From Flaccisagitta enflata (lineage: Eukaryota; Chaetognatha; Sagittoidea; Aphragmophora): a DNA stretch of 64,000 nt. This document shows, piece by piece, positions 11,866 through 23,325 of this stretch (position 1 is the first letter of the stretch; every line of letters begins with the position of its first letter). Under the pieces are notes generated by a model that worked only from the letters and a program-made list of their open reading frames with translations, was not told the origin of the DNA and did no database searches. A program made the translations under genes and the position numbers. Location of the stretch: NCBI GenBank assembly GCA_965153355.1, contig OZ231128.1:12586001-12650000 (forward strand), read 5' to 3'.

Positions 11866-12055
11866 ACTCAACACTTGCTTTTATCATTCTTTTGCCTTTT
11901 GATTTGCTGTTAGCCACTCACGCTTGTTTCCATTTTTGTTCTGCCCTCAGCCACTTAACACTTGTTTTCATTGTTCCTTTGCCTTTTAATTTGCCCTTAA
12001 CCACTCACGCTTGTTTTCATTGTTCTTTGGCCTTGTAACTTGCCCTTGACACTCC
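11840..12055. repeat. ~50-bp minisatellite, right part
   Basis: Continuation of the 10,915-11,397 array (CACTCACGCTTGTTTTCATT units) after the foldback-like insertion, about four degenerate copies. Confidence 0.75.
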
Positions 12056-12286
12056 AGTCTCCAACAAGTGCACATGAAATTTTGAGAGGTGATTGTCAGA
12101 TTTTCCTTTCCTCCATGAATTTGTTTTATGGCATGAAAGATTACCAAGATGTTGAGTCTCAAGTAGTATTGAAACTAAAATTTGAGGTCCATCTTATTAT
12201 GTTATCCTTTTTGGTATTGTTTTTGATATGTGCAAGTTCTTGCTAAAAGGCAAACAAACAATTTACCAAAATTGGTAAACGACAAT
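12056..12286. other. Unassigned AT-rich sequence
   Basis: No feature recognised. Confidence 0.4.
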
Positions 12287-12288
12287 TG

Positions 12289-12330
<42 letters not shown>
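12287..12330. repeat. (TC)n microsatellite
   Basis: A CT dinucleotide run of about 40 bp. Confidence 0.9.
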
Positions 12331-12332
<2 letters not shown>

Positions 12333-12427
12333 ATCAGTACCCATATAGGTTACCGAGTGTTTTCCAATTAGGCCAACGATAAGTCCGCTCTATACGAACG
12401 TCTTTTCTGAATGTACGTCTTTGTGGC

Positions 12428-12692
12428 ATGAATGAATGAATGAATGAATGAATGAATGAATGAAGGAATGAATGAATGAATGAATGAATGAATGAATGAA
12501 TGAAAATGAATGAAAATGAATGAATGAATGAAAATGATTGAAAATGAATGAATGAATGAAAATGAATGAATGAATGAATGAAACTGAATGAATGACTGAA
12601 TGAATGAATGAATGAATGAATGAATGAATGAATGAATGAATGAATGAATGAATGAATGAATGAATGAATGAATGAATGAATGAATGAATGAA
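12428..12692. repeat. (AATG)n microsatellite
   Basis: About 65 tetranucleotide units with a few AAAATG and ACTG interruptions. The same motif, read on the other strand, forms the (ATTC)n tracts at 51,655-52,000 and 61,500-61,735. Confidence 0.95.
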
Positions 12693-12759
12693 AATGAAAA
12701 AGATTGTCAATCGACTTTTAAATTCATGACTGAATGAAAAAATAATCTAACCCTTTGAT

Positions 12760-12826
12760 CGACCAACCAACCGACCGACCGAGGTAAGCCCTCTTATAGA
12801 GGTGCGAGGACACATCTAGAATGAAA
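12760..12826 (+). mobile_element. Hairpin-tail element end, AGRTGCG subfamily
   Basis: GACCGACCGA tetranucleotides, then CTCTTATAGAGGTGCGAGGA and CACATCTAG. It matches the 52,357 copy (AGATGCG/CGCATCT stem) with one unpaired position. Confidence 0.55.
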
Positions 12827-13020
12827 TGGAATGTCGCTCTTAGGTTTCGGTCACGTTAACCAGGCAGATGCGGTCACGCGGGTGACAGAAATATCGGCTT
12901 GATAGTCATCTGTCCATGAATAAACGTCTGCGCCCTTCTCCGACGTTATATCGTCAAATTCGTCATCCAAGTTAAGGCGCCTTCTTGTTTAATGATATCA
13001 TTGATACGTGTGTACATGTA

Positions 13021-13238
13021 CTATCTTCACAAACAAAATCTTCCCACCTGAAAACAAGCATATACTTGGAAAATATGCTGCTTCTAGACAAACAAAGCTA
13101 CTAACCCCTGATTAGTCCCTTTTTAAAGAGTTTAAACAGCCAATCTGGTTGTCATAGCTTTATTTGTTTAGGAGCAGCACTCTTCTAAAGTTGATGGTAG
13201 TTTTCAGGTGGGAAGATTTTTTTTTTTTGTGAAGATAG
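13021..13238. mobile_element. TA-flanked MITE, CTATCTTCAC termini
   Basis: 218 bp between TA duplications, with about 37-bp inverted ends: CTATCTTCACAAACAAAATC then TTCCCACCTGAAAAC, and the mirror at the right. The terminal CTATCT is shared with 16,324-17,203 and 41,907-42,428, so the three form one family. Confidence 0.8.
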
Positions 13239-13850
13239 TACCCCAACGCAGAATGATGTGGTAAATGCCACGCATAGGAGAATTCTCAGAACACTTGTTG
13301 CTTAGGTGAAACTTATATTGTCTTAGTCTTAACCAGATTCAATTTTTTTTTCAAGATCATTTTTTTCTTGATTGAAAACTAGAAAAATCTGTCACTCCTT
13401 AGGCTGAGAAGGGGAAAAAATACTCTACTGGAATCCTTATTGGATAACCCATTCAGACAAGTATTTTAACCAGCCAAAGCAGGAAAAAAAAATTATTCAA
13501 AGGTAAATAAAACAATTAAAAGAGTGAGGTTCATTATTTCAGATGTTTGACTAGCAGTTTTCCGCAAAACTGTGCTTTTTTTCGTCGTCGACTGTGTTCC
13601 CCCTCCCCCCCCCCCTACGCGTCCATGACAGGTAATGGCTGTCTAACCGGTATTGTTATGGTATCTCGATATGACTTAAATTATATATTTTCAATTCAAT
13701 TCTGTCTGTTTCATTCTTACTCTCTACCTGCCTGTCTAATATTCTGCATCAAATTGCGCGACTATTGTCTTTTCTGTCTGTGTGATTTTCTGTCGGTTCG
13801 TCTCTTTGACTGAGTGTCCGTCTGTATGACTGTATGTCTTTCTGTGTGTC
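13239..13850. other. Intergenic, no gene seen
   Basis: Poly-A/T-rich sequence passing into TCTGTC-rich DNA. No coding signal on either strand. Confidence 0.45.
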
Positions 13851-14053
<203 letters not shown>

Positions 14054-14377
14054 CTCTCCTTCAATCACACGCACAAACGCACACAAACGTGATATTCCTG
14101 AGTCCTGACTTGATGAAAATCAGCTGACGTTGACTAACAAGAGCATTGAGCAACAATCAAATAGTCCGATGAAATCGAGTAACAATTTCATACACGCGCG
14201 TAAACAGGTTGGGCATTGGGTCCAATAATCGACAGAGTTGATAGCTGTTTGTTGACAGAAGTTCGAGTTGAATAACTTGCACGGGATCGGGAGGAAGTTA
14301 CATCAATTATCGAGACGACATTGTTTCCACAATTGTTGCATGGGGCTTTTCATTCATTTTCGTGGGAGTCCTGAATA

Positions 14378-14680
14378 GGGTGGTCACAAAATAGGGTCAA
14401 ATTTCAAAAAATGATATACTCTAGTTTTTTGCATAAATGTACCAAAAAAGAAGGTTTTCTCACAAGTAGAGGTCTGAATTTGAAGATTAAACCATGGCGG
14501 CAAAACTATAGGCTTCCTATGGCAATAAAAAAATCCCCATAGCAACCCTATAGTTTTGCCGACAAGGTTTCTTGTTTGATTTCACACTCCAGCTTGTGAG
14601 AAATCCTTCTTTTATTGGACATTTGTGCAAAGGGCTCAAGTATATCAATATATGAAATTTGACCCAATTCGGGACCACCC
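14378..14680. mobile_element. TA-flanked MITE, GGGTGGTC termini
   Basis: 303 bp. TA|GGGTGGTCACAAAATAGG and GGGTCAAATTTC at the left; GAAATTTGACCCAATTCG then GGACCACCC|TA at the right. The two halves are inverted relatives around CAAAACTATAGG and CCTATAGTTTTG. Confidence 0.8.
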
Positions 14681-14681
14681 T

Positions 14682-14723
14682 ATTCAAGCTCCACATATTC
14701 ATAAGAATATGTGGAGCTTGAAT
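14682..14723. other. Perfect 19-bp inverted repeat (hairpin)
   Basis: Arms ATTCAAGCTCCACATATTC and GAATATGTGGAGCTTGAAT with a 4-nt ATAA loop. It begins on the TA that closes the preceding MITE. Confidence 0.9.
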
Positions 14724-14994
14724 TGAAAGTGAGATGTACAGGGATGTAGGTGGGCCCGTGCCAGTTTCTTTGTACATGAATCGTTTTCTTCACTTGATCG
14801 GTCAGTCTGATTAGATCATGGCTACCAGGAACTCATCCATGTGCTTTTTTAGCGCGCGCACAAGCACCAAATCGGTGAAATCGAAACCAAAAAACAATAG
14901 CCAAATTGGCTTCGCACCAATTTGCGGGTTAGGTTCACGCTGTTGTAGTTCATTGTGGATGAGCCGCATACAAAACGGTATCAGCGCAAACTCG

Positions 14995-15910
14995 AAAAAT
15001 GTAAATGTTCTTTTCCTTCCTATGCAAATCAGTATTAGCGTGAACTCGGTCAATGTAATTGTTCTCTACCTTCCAATGCAAATCAGCAACAGTGTGAACG
15101 TGTAATCTTTCTCTCCCTTCCCACGCAAATCAGTATTAGCATGGACTCAATCAATGTAATTGTTCTCTTCCAGCCAATGCAAATCAGTATCAGCGTGATC
15201 TTCCCACTCCCTTCCCACACAAATCAGAATCAGCATAAACTTGATCAATGTAATTGTTCTCTTGCTTCCAATGCAAATCAGTTTAAGTGTGAATTTGATC
15301 AATGAAATCATTCTCCCATTCAAATCAGTATCAGCGTAAACTCGATCAATGTAATTGTTCTTTTCCTCCCAATGCAAATCAGTATCAGCATGAACTCAAT
15401 CAATGTAATTGTTCTCCTCCTCCCAATGCAAATCAGTATCAGCATGAACATGATTAATGTAATTGTTCTCCTCCTCCCAATGCAAATCAGTATCAGCATG
15501 AACTTGATCAATGGAATTGTTCTCTTGCTTCCAATGCAAATCAGTATAAGTGTGAATTTGATCAATGAAATCATTCTCTTCCTTCCCATTCAAATCAGTA
15601 TCAGCGTAAACTCTATCAATGTAATTGTTCTTTTCCTCCCAATGCAAATCAGTATCAGCATGAACTCAATCAATGTAATTGTTCTCCTCCTCCCAATGCA
15701 AATCAGTATCAGCGTGAACTTGATCAATGTAATTGTTCTCTCCCTTCCCATGCAAATCAGTATCAACGTGAACTCTATCAATGTGATTGTTCTCCTTTCC
15801 ATGCAAATCCGTTTCGGCATAAACTCGATCAATTAATTCATTCGCTTCCTTCCCCAGCAGATCAGTATCAGCGTGAACTACATCAATGTAATCGTTCTCT
15901 TCCTTCCCAG
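14995..15910. repeat. 54-bp minisatellite, about 17 copies
   Basis: The unit contains CAAATCAGTATCAGCATGAA then CTCAATCAATGTAATTGTTC and a CTCC-rich end. Because 54 is divisible by three, frames on both strands remain open for 80-150 codons as 18-residue repeats. This is most likely a passive consequence of unit length. Confidence 0.85.
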
Positions 15911-16323
15911 TGTTTTGAAGATCATCATTTTCTTCTTCATCCTTGAAGAATGAAGACTAAAATGACCGATTAATAAAAAGAAACAAAAAAGATAAAAAGA
16001 TAAAAAAAATAATGAGTGAAATGATATTTGAGCCCCCCTTTCAGATCACGTGAAGGAGAAGCGATATAATCATTGTGCAACTTTCACATGAAAACGTCTT
16101 TTTCTCTGCGTTTTGATGAAAATCATCAACATAATTTCTTCTTTTTGGTGCGTGTATGGTTTGATCTTCAACTTAAGACAAACTAAGTGAATATAATTAT
16201 AAATCTCTTCAAAGTCTTTAGAAGATTTTCTTTGACGATTCAATTGATAAAGACTCAAACAATTCATCATTGCCACTTCAAAGCCTTGATCTCCTTTTTC
16301 CATCTTTCAAGAGTTGATTGATA
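15911..16323. other. Intergenic, no gene seen
   Basis: AT-rich with no recognised element. Confidence 0.4.
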
Positions 16324-17203
16324 CTATCTTCCAAATAAAAATGTTGCAACCTAATATTTTAGTTTGTTCAGTACCTTAACAACATAAACCAGTCTACTGC
16401 AAATCAACCAATAATTGATATTTGTTCCCCCTAGCTCAATAATGGCCGCCATTTGCCGAGGAAGTGATTTACAGAGCCTTTAGAAGCACTGTGGCATGAT
16501 AACACTTAAAACGTTTTGTGCAATAAAAAATATTTCCCTTTCCTATTTTTGAGTGACCATAACTTTTTAACGTCTGGACCAAATTTGTTTTGCTTAAAAA
16601 ATAAAAGATGCCCCTTGAAAAATTCTACATTTTGGTCACCAATTTTTCTTAGATTCATCAAAAAACAAATGAGTTACCGTATTTCCTCTAATTAGCGCCC
16701 CTCCTCTAATTAGCGCCCTCCCTCCTTCGAAAAAAATTCTTCTTTAGCTATGCTTTGCATTTCATTAAAAATTGTCAAATATTCAAATAATCATTGTATT
16801 TTTTATTTACTTCATGCTTAGATTTTTCTATTTAAATCACACATTTGTTTTCCTACCCTATATCTTTGATTCTATTCTGTTTTTCAGTACTTCATTATTT
16901 GTTTGATATGTTACAGAGGGCGCTGATTAGGAGGTAAAAGAGGCAATGTCATTTTTCAATTTTGTAAGCGCCCCAGGCGCTAATTAGAGGAAATACGGTA
17001 TGTCAAGTTAAGAATCCCTCAGAAGCAATCATTTCATTCAAAGTTAAATAGCTTCTAAACCAATTAAGTTACAGAGATGCGGCTTGCACAGCTGGCTTGG
17101 AAATTTGAAGAGCTTTAATTTTGTCACCAATCTTTTAAGATAGGTTAAATCATTTAGGAGTAACTGATCAAAATGTGCTGCAACATTTTTTTTTGGAAGA
17201 TAG
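16324..17203. mobile_element. TA-flanked element, CTATCTTCC termini, with nested MITE
   Basis: 880 bp. TA|CTATCTTCCAAATAAAAATG and TTGCAAC at the left; GCTGCAACA, a T-run and GGAAGATAG|TA at the right. It belongs to the CTATCT family and is interrupted by the element at 16,677-16,998. Confidence 0.75.
16677..16998. mobile_element. Nested TA-flanked MITE, CCGTATTTCCTC termini
   Basis: 322 bp with inverted ends CCGTATTTCCTCTAATTAGC and GCTAATTAGAGGAAATACGG, flanked by TA. The left end is partly doubled (CCTCTAATTAGCGCCC twice). Confidence 0.85.
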
Positions 17204-17261
17204 TACATTGCAGCTCTGATTTAAAAAATCTACATCAAGTAAACAACGCTAACAAAAAACA

Positions 17262-17323
17262 ACAACAACGAAAACAACAAGAACAAGAACAACTACATCC
17301 ACATTATCAAGAACAACAGCAGC

Positions 17324-17370
<47 letters not shown>

Positions 17371-17372
17371 CT

Positions 17373-17427
<55 letters not shown>

Positions 17428-17430
17428 CTG
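17262..17430. repeat. (CAA)n trinucleotide tract
   Basis: About 50 CAA units with AGA and CTA interruptions. No coding context is supported. Confidence 0.95.
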
Positions 17431-17514
17431 ACTATAAGTCAATACTCGATAGGTGATAATGCGGAGATTAGAGGAAGACGACGATGATGATGAAGATAGC
17501 AACGAAGAAGCAGA

Positions 17515-17815
17515 TGCCCTATTGCCCTCCATAGAGCAGGTTTGATACTCTCCACCGAGCAGGTTTGATGCCCTCCACCAAACAGGTTTGATACTCTTCA
17601 TGGAGCAGGTTTGATGCCCTACATCGAACAGGATTGATGCCCTCCATCCAGCAGGTTTGATGACCTCTACCAAACAGGTTTGATGCCCTACATCAAACAG
17701 GTTTGATGCCCTACATCGAACAGGATTGATGCCCTCCATCCAGCAGGTTTGATGACCTCCATCGAACAGGTTTAATGCCCTCCATCCAGCAGGTTTGATG
17801 CCACTTGTTCTAACA
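17515..17815. repeat. 23-bp minisatellite, about 12 copies
   Basis: Unit approximately GCCCTCCATC then CAGCAGGTTTGAT. Three variant types (CCAGCAGG, CAAACAGG, CGAACAGG) alternate. Confidence 0.85.
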
Positions 17816-17936
17816 TTCGACTTGATTTCTTAAACTTATTGAGCTGTATGAGCGTCCGTTCAGCCAGACGCGGAATTCCAACTCCACCGCAGATCTGAAA
17901 CCGTCCTCTTAGTAGCAACTCGCGCCTACTGACAGA

Positions 17937-18170
17937 GGGCGTGTTTCTAGTGAAGATGAAAAATGCGTTTGTTCCTGTGAAATGCATTTACGGTGTGAAC
18001 ACATATTCAAGAATTCCTACTGTCCCACGAGGGAGTGAGTGAAGTGAGTGAGCAAGCCCGTGAACAGAGCGAGCGAGTGTAGCGAGTATAACGTGGAGCG
18101 AGTGAATGGAGTGATCGGTGCAAGCGAATAAACGTGAAGAAACGCGATTGTCTCTGACTAGAAACGCCCC
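17937..18170. mobile_element. MITE family G, copy 2
   Basis: GGGCGTGTTTCTAGTGAAGA at the left, TCTGACTAGAAACGCCCC at the right, flanked by a possible CAGAG duplication. The interior has the AGTGAGTGAAGTGAGTGAGC text. Confidence 0.75.
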
Positions 18171-18339
18171 CAGAGTATGGGAGTGGGATACGATACGATA
18201 TCTCAACTTACCCTCGTTTTTCACATCACAATACTCTTATGTAAACAAAGTTAGCAAACTACATTTGGTCGCGTAAACAGTTCCTCCAAAACCGCATTAT
18301 GCAAATTAGATTTAATCTTATTTTATTAGATTTAACGAG

Positions 18340-19032
18340 GGGCAAAACTTGTTGAAGCAAGAAATAAAAAGTCTGGAAGCTCAACTGGCAGCATCTAGAA
18401 ATTATTTGGAAGAGCAGGATAAAAGAATCATGAATGTTGAACGGATGTGGCAGGAAGAAAAGCAACAGTCAATCATCAAATCAATTTGAAAGATCTTGTC
18501 GCAAAATTAGAGACAGGAATGGATGAATTAAGAAAAAATTCTGCCGTGTCACCACAAATCCTCTCATCTGCTCCAAATGAATTCCATCAAAGGGAACAAA
18601 AAAAGAACAACTTGATTATCTTTGGTCTAGGGGAAAGCAATGAAGCCCTTAATGAAGAAGTTGTTGATGACCTTTTTCATGATCTTGGAACTGTTATCAC
18701 AAGTGATGAATATCAATGCTTCAGGGTTGGGAAGTACAACAGTCAAAATTACCGACCACTTGTCATCAAACTGCCAAATGCCATTATCAAAGATGATATC
18801 TTAGCCAAAGCAAAAATGCTTAAAGGCAACAAAAAATGGAAAGGAGTGAGCATCACCTATGATTTGACAAAAATGCAGTGCGCTGAAGAGAAAACAAATG
18901 AGCTTCTTCTCTGACAAGAAGCTGTCAAAAGGAATGAAGGCCTATCACCAGAGGAAAAGCTTACAAAAATTTGGAAAGTTATTGGTGGACGTGGATCAAG
19001 AGCTTTGGCTTTTCGGCCTCTTTAATCACAAC
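18340..19032 (+). pseudogene. Decayed LINE ORF1-like fragment
   Basis: The main open part (18,447-18,914) contains REQKKNNLIIFGLGESNEA and a following acidic/basic fold typical of ORF1 of CR1/L2-type LINEs. A coiled-coil-like stretch (QNLLKQEIKSLEAQLAASRN) lies upstream in another frame, implying a frameshift near 18,460. An in-frame TGA at 18,912 is followed by coding-like sequence (QEAVKRNEGLSPEEKL) for 39 more codons. The ORF1 product would bind LINE RNA, but this copy is broken. Confidence 0.7.
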
Positions 19033-19426
19033 CTAAGTGGCCCTTACTCTGCAACAACAACAACAATAACAGAAATTGACAATGACATTTTTTTTTTTTT
19101 GACAAAATAACATTTTCAACAATGAAATCATCACTAATGGAAAAGACAATGACACAACAATGGAAAAAGCCATCTTTTAGTGCATCAAAAAACACCAATC
19201 CAAAGAAACATCCCTCAGTGCAGTGCCGGCAGCAACAACATTTCTACCAAACTTCCTACAAGGAATTTTTACCTTGAAACCATCGGGCAATTCAACATTA
19301 ACGGCCTGTTTCTTTCAGGCCGTTGCCGGTATGTTTCTATCCTTCACTGTTTCTATAGGGATGAACCAAACGCCGATAGACAAGATTCTGCTGGGGTTTG
19401 TCTGCCGCTGTCTTCTTTCTTTTACA

Positions 19427-19541
19427 GATGGATTCAATTGCGATTGAGCTGGGCAGTGCTGAAGACATCAGGAACAGCAACAGCCACAACAAGGACATCA
19501 ACAACAACCACAACAACAACAGCGGCAACAACAACCACATC

Positions 19542-19630
<89 letters not shown>

Positions 19631-19900
19631 ACAGCAGCATCAACAATCACAGATCAATGACAGTGTCAACGACTGCGTCAATGATGGCGACAGCTGCGGC
19701 GACAGCTGCGGCGACTGCTGCGGCGACTGCTGCGGCGACTGCTGCGGCGACAGCTATGGGGACCGCTGTGGCGACAATTACGGCGAAACATATGGAAACA
19801 GCAACGGCGATAGCAGCGGCGACACCAAAAACAGCGATGATATTGGAACTATATCAATAATGACAATGACAATGACAACAACAGCAACAAAATAGGCGAT
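19427..19900 (+). other. Asn-rich open stretch with (AAC)n; possible 5' exon
   Basis: A good acceptor (TTCTTTCTTTTACAG) at 19,426 precedes ATG and [20 protein letters not shown], then a long (AAC)n tract (about 19,500-19,635) and a GGCGACTGCTGC-type repeat to 19,810. It could be the first coding exon of the SLC6 gene downstream, but I see no convincing donor, so it may be only a transcribed-looking repeat. Confidence 0.25.
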
Positions 19901-20098
19901 ATCAGCAACAACGACAATGACAACAACAATGACAACATCATGTTATTGGAATTGTTTTGGGACTATTAGGATCTAAAAACAAACTAAAATCTATCAACTT
20001 GTGAATACGTGAAGAAATCAAACACTATCTTACGTTTAAGCTTTTTGTACTAATAACAACCATTTGTTTGGACCCCTTAGGGGTCTGTGTTGGTTGCT

Positions 20099-20136
20099 AT
20101 ATATTATATTATATTATTATATTATATTATGCAAAT
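20099..20136. repeat. TATTA-type AT repeat
   Basis: A short tract of TATATTATATTATATTATTA character. Confidence 0.7.
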
Positions 20137-20175
20137 TAGATTTAAAGGCTGACATCGTTTTAACATCTAGTGTTT

Positions 20176-20230
20176 TAGTCGGGGACGATCGACTCTATAA
20201 GAGGCTTTGTCCCTCCGTCGTTCCGTTGGT
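20176..20230 (-). mobile_element. Hairpin-tail element end, truncated
   Basis: TTTAGTCGGGGACGATCGAC then TCTATAAGAGGCTTTGTCCC and GTCC tetranucleotides. The body is missing or diverged. Confidence 0.6.
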
Positions 20231-20301
20231 CTGTAATGCACTAGTTGATTAAAACGGCTACGTGTAGGGCTGAAAGGCGCACAATCACCCACAATTCACA
20301 G

Positions 20302-20608
20302 GTTGAGTCTTCAAAAGGCAACGAAGCAGCTTCGAAAATCGGTCCCCCGTTGACACCAAGAAGCCAACTATTGGCACCAATCACAAACCCCATCACTCTG
20401 ACGCCGAGAGGAAACCAATCAGCAGCTGCAGCATCAGGTGCAGCAACAGGTGCAGCAGCGGCAGGAGCTACAGCAACGGCAGCAGCAGCATCGTCCGTGG
20501 ATACAATCACTTTGGAGTCTGTTCATCGGCAGAGCCACAATAATGCCGCCAAACCAAAAGCGGATCGCGTGAGATCGCCTCAAACCGTGGACATGACGTC
20601 CATCGGAG
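20302..20608 (+). CDS. SLC6 gene, candidate exon 1 (N-terminal tail)
   Basis: 102 codons between acceptor AATTCACAG|GTTGAG and donor ATCGGAG|GTCAGT (phase 0 in, phase 1 out). It encodes a GC-richer, Pro/Ala/Ser-rich cytosolic-type segment (GPPLTPRSQLLAPITNPITL, then poly-Ala, then SPQTVDMTSIG). The trailing G plus AT of the next exon makes an Asp codon, so the phase fits. There is no homology anchor, so this rests on codon character, splice sites and phase. An upstream start exon is not identified. Confidence 0.4.
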
Positions 20609-20621
20609 GTCAGTGCAAATG

Positions 20622-20795
20622 TTAGGGCGCGTTGTTAGTGACAACAACAAACGCGGATATTCCCCTCAATCGCGTTTTCAGCGTGAAATCATTTTCCTAA
20701 ATTTCAATTGTCCCACGAGTGAGCGAAGTGAGTGAGCCCAAGAATGAAACGAGCGAGTGAAGCAAGCGTAGTAAAGCGGAGCCCTGCAGAGTGAT
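20622..20795. mobile_element. MITE family G, degraded copy
   Basis: GGGCGCGTTGTTAGTGACAA at the left, then CAATTGTCCCACGAGTGAGC and AAGTGAGTGAGCCC. The right end is lost. It lies just behind the donor of candidate exon 1. Confidence 0.55.
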
Positions 20796-20889
20796 TGGAT
20801 TTAGCCCTGATATATCATGTATCAGTCACAAAACCCAAACCTAGTTACCTATACGCCAGCCTAGTATGAATTTGCAGCCTAGCTATGAG

Positions 20890-21560
20890 GGCTCAATTTC
20901 TTCTTCTTCTTTTTCTTTTCCTTTTTTTTTCTTTTTCTTAATCTTTTTCTTCTCCTTATTCTTCCTCTTCTCCTTCTTCTTCTTCCCCTCCTTCTTCTTC
21001 CTCTCTTTCTCTTTCTCCTTCCTTTCTTTCTCTTTCTCCTCCTTCTTCTTCCTCTTCTCTTTATCCCTCTCTTTCTCCTTCTCTTCCTTCTCCTTCTTCC
21101 CTTTGGTTTTGTACCCCACATTTGCATCAGCACTTCAGGAAAAGTGACTTTGTCTTTCCTCCATTTCCTTCACTGATCTCCTTCTCTTTCTTCTTCTTCT
21201 CTTCCTCCTTCTTCTCTTTCTCCTTCTCCTCTTTCTTCTTCTTCTCTTTCTCCTTCTTCTCCTTCTTCTCCTCCTTCTCCTTCTTCCCTTTGGTTTTGTG
21301 CCCCACATTTGCATCAGCACTTCAAGAAAAGTGACATTGTCTTTCCTCCATTTCCTTCACTGATCTCCTTCTCTTTCTCCTTCTTCTCTTTCTCCTTCTT
21401 CTCCTTCTTCTCTTTCTTCTTCTTCTCTTTCTCCTTCTTCTCCTCCTTCTCCTTCTTCTCTTTGGTTTTGTACCCCACATTTGCATCAGTACTTCAAGAA
21501 AAGTGACTTTGCTATTCCTCCATTTCCTTCACTCTTCTTCACTTTCTCCTTTTTCTCTTT
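20890..21560. repeat. (TTC)n array with ~170-187-bp higher-order unit
   Basis: Pyrimidine-rich TTC/CTT tracts are separated by three copies of a unique block (GGTTTTGTACCCCACATTTG then CATCAGCACTTCA) at about 21,105, 21,292 and 21,463. Confidence 0.85.
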
Positions 21561-21606
21561 CCTTAATGATCGTCTTTTGTACTTAAAACTCCTTTCTTCC
21601 TTTTTT

Positions 21607-22152
21607 TTAGTCGCGTGCTACGCGACTCTATAAGCCACTTTTCGGTCGGTCCGTCGGTTGGTCGGTTGGTCGGTCGGTCGGTCGGTCACAAAACTGTTTT
21701 AAAGGCTTTTTAAAGCGTTTTTCATGTTTCTGAATGGTAGAGAAGGAACTTTGAGGAGTAGACAGCCATTTCAAATGTCTTTTTGAAAAAAAAATGTTTG
21801 CCTGTCTGTCTGCCTGCCTTTTTTTGAAAGTGCGGACGCACGCGACTTAGGTCTAATGACCTTGTTCTGAGACTTTTCAGACATTTCATGGTTTTCTTGG
21901 GAAAAAAAAAAGGTTCACCTACGGTAGGTTTTTTTTCGTTTTCAAGCAAGTGGAAGGAACCAAAGAGAGGAGGAACACAAGGCCGCATACACGTGTCGCG
22001 TGCGGATGGGCAGAGACCGTGATTAAAAAGGGTAACAAATAATCTGGGCAGGAGCAATTATACATTACAAAAACCGCTCGTAGACGCCGACCGACCGACC
22101 CATGGACATTGTGAGTTAAATAATTATAGAGTCGCTTAGACGCGACTAAAAC
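21607..22152. mobile_element. Pair of inverted hairpin-tail ends
   Basis: The left hairpin AGTCGCGTGCTACGCGACT (8-bp perfect stem) leads into CTATAAGCC and GGTCGGTC repeats. The right mirror ends TATAGAGTCGCTTAGACGCG then ACTAAAAC. The body motif ACAAGGCCGCATACACG lies at about 21,980. It is either one inverted-repeat element or two head-to-head copies. Confidence 0.6.
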
Positions 22153-22349
22153 TTTCTTTTTCTCGACATTGGCCACTGAGGGCTGATGTTCTTTGAGGGA
22201 CAGGGGGCGTAGATTTTTTCGCGCATATCTGTCAGTTTCATTGTGATATAAATGTACTTACTATCCGGTTCAAGATATGAGATTACCATGTTGAGATTCA
22301 GTGTTCTTCAACAAGGAGTTGAACTCTGTAGTTTGGAATGGGCGTAAGC

Positions 22350-23325
22350 ACTATGTATGCACAGTACGTGTGTCAGGATGCCAAAAACAAGCGAAACTGG
22401 CTTTCCCCCATCCCTCATCGTTTTCTTTTGCAAAATTCCTTTCAAACGAGCCGTCGCGCGACCTTCAATTCGATCAGGAACCATCGTTAGGGAGTGGTTG
22501 AAGTTTGTATTGAATTAACACCCCTGACAAAATTAGGCGAACTGAGGTTGAATATCATCTATTTGAGTGTAACAAAGTGATTTGAATGACCGTTTGGGAT
22601 ATTTCCACATAATCTGGAGTAAATTCCGTTCACGTTCTGACAAAAAATATTCAATATCCAGGTTTAAAGCCTATTAAAGTCCTTATGACACCATTTTCTG
22701 ACAGAAGACAGTCCCACTTTGTCCATTATTACTAATTTACTTCAAGCACAATTTTATCTGTTTTAGGGGCTGCCCCTGACCATTTTTTGGCCCCAACTTC
22801 CTTATAATCATCAAAGTGATAAGTCTCCATCACTCCAAGTCAAATGGCTTGGGTAGAGACCACGAAAAACAGCTATAAATACGTGCCATCTTCATGTAGC
22901 AATAATGTGGGGAAAATCAGTTAAAATCCGATTTGCCAATTCTGACTTATTACCGTCTCACCATTTTACTGTTTAACAACTGCACTCTGTTGCTCCATTA
23001 TGTCAAAGTATGATATTTTTGCTATTTCCATGCCAAATCTTGTAGAGCTGGGGCCAATATTTCACTCTCTAAGGCATATGTTCCCAGTTCGCCTAATTTT
23101 GTCAGGGGTGTTAGCATTGGAATCAATATTTTTATCATGCAAATTTTTCCTCCGCAATAGATATCCATTGAAACTTCATGGTCACCCTAACGATGGTTCC
23201 CAATTGATTTGAAAATCGCGAAAGGCTCATTTGATAGCATTTCAGCAAAGAAAACAGATGATGGCAGGGGGAAAGCCAATTTCAGCCGATTCCGGCACTC
23301 TGACATGCGTTATGCACAGTCATTT
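22350..23325. mobile_element. Nested MITEs: A containing B containing C
   Basis: Outer A ends: GTGTCAGGATGCC at 22,369 and GGCACTCTGACAT at about 23,293. Inside, B ends: GGAACCATCGTTAGGG at 22,477 and CCCTAACGATGGTTCC to about 23,200. Inside B, C at 22,518-23,111 has 26-bp perfect inverted ends beginning ACACCCCTGACAAAATTAGG and a TA duplication. Non-coding throughout. Confidence 0.85.

Noticed and set aside
12390-12710. Ile-His-Ser-Phe repeat protein
   Set aside because: Translation of (AATG)n only; the same pattern appears at 51.6-52.0 kb and 61.5 kb.
18447-18914. Host gene encoding a coiled-coil protein
   Set aside because: The KKNNLIIFGL motif, frameshift and stop fit a decayed LINE ORF1 better.
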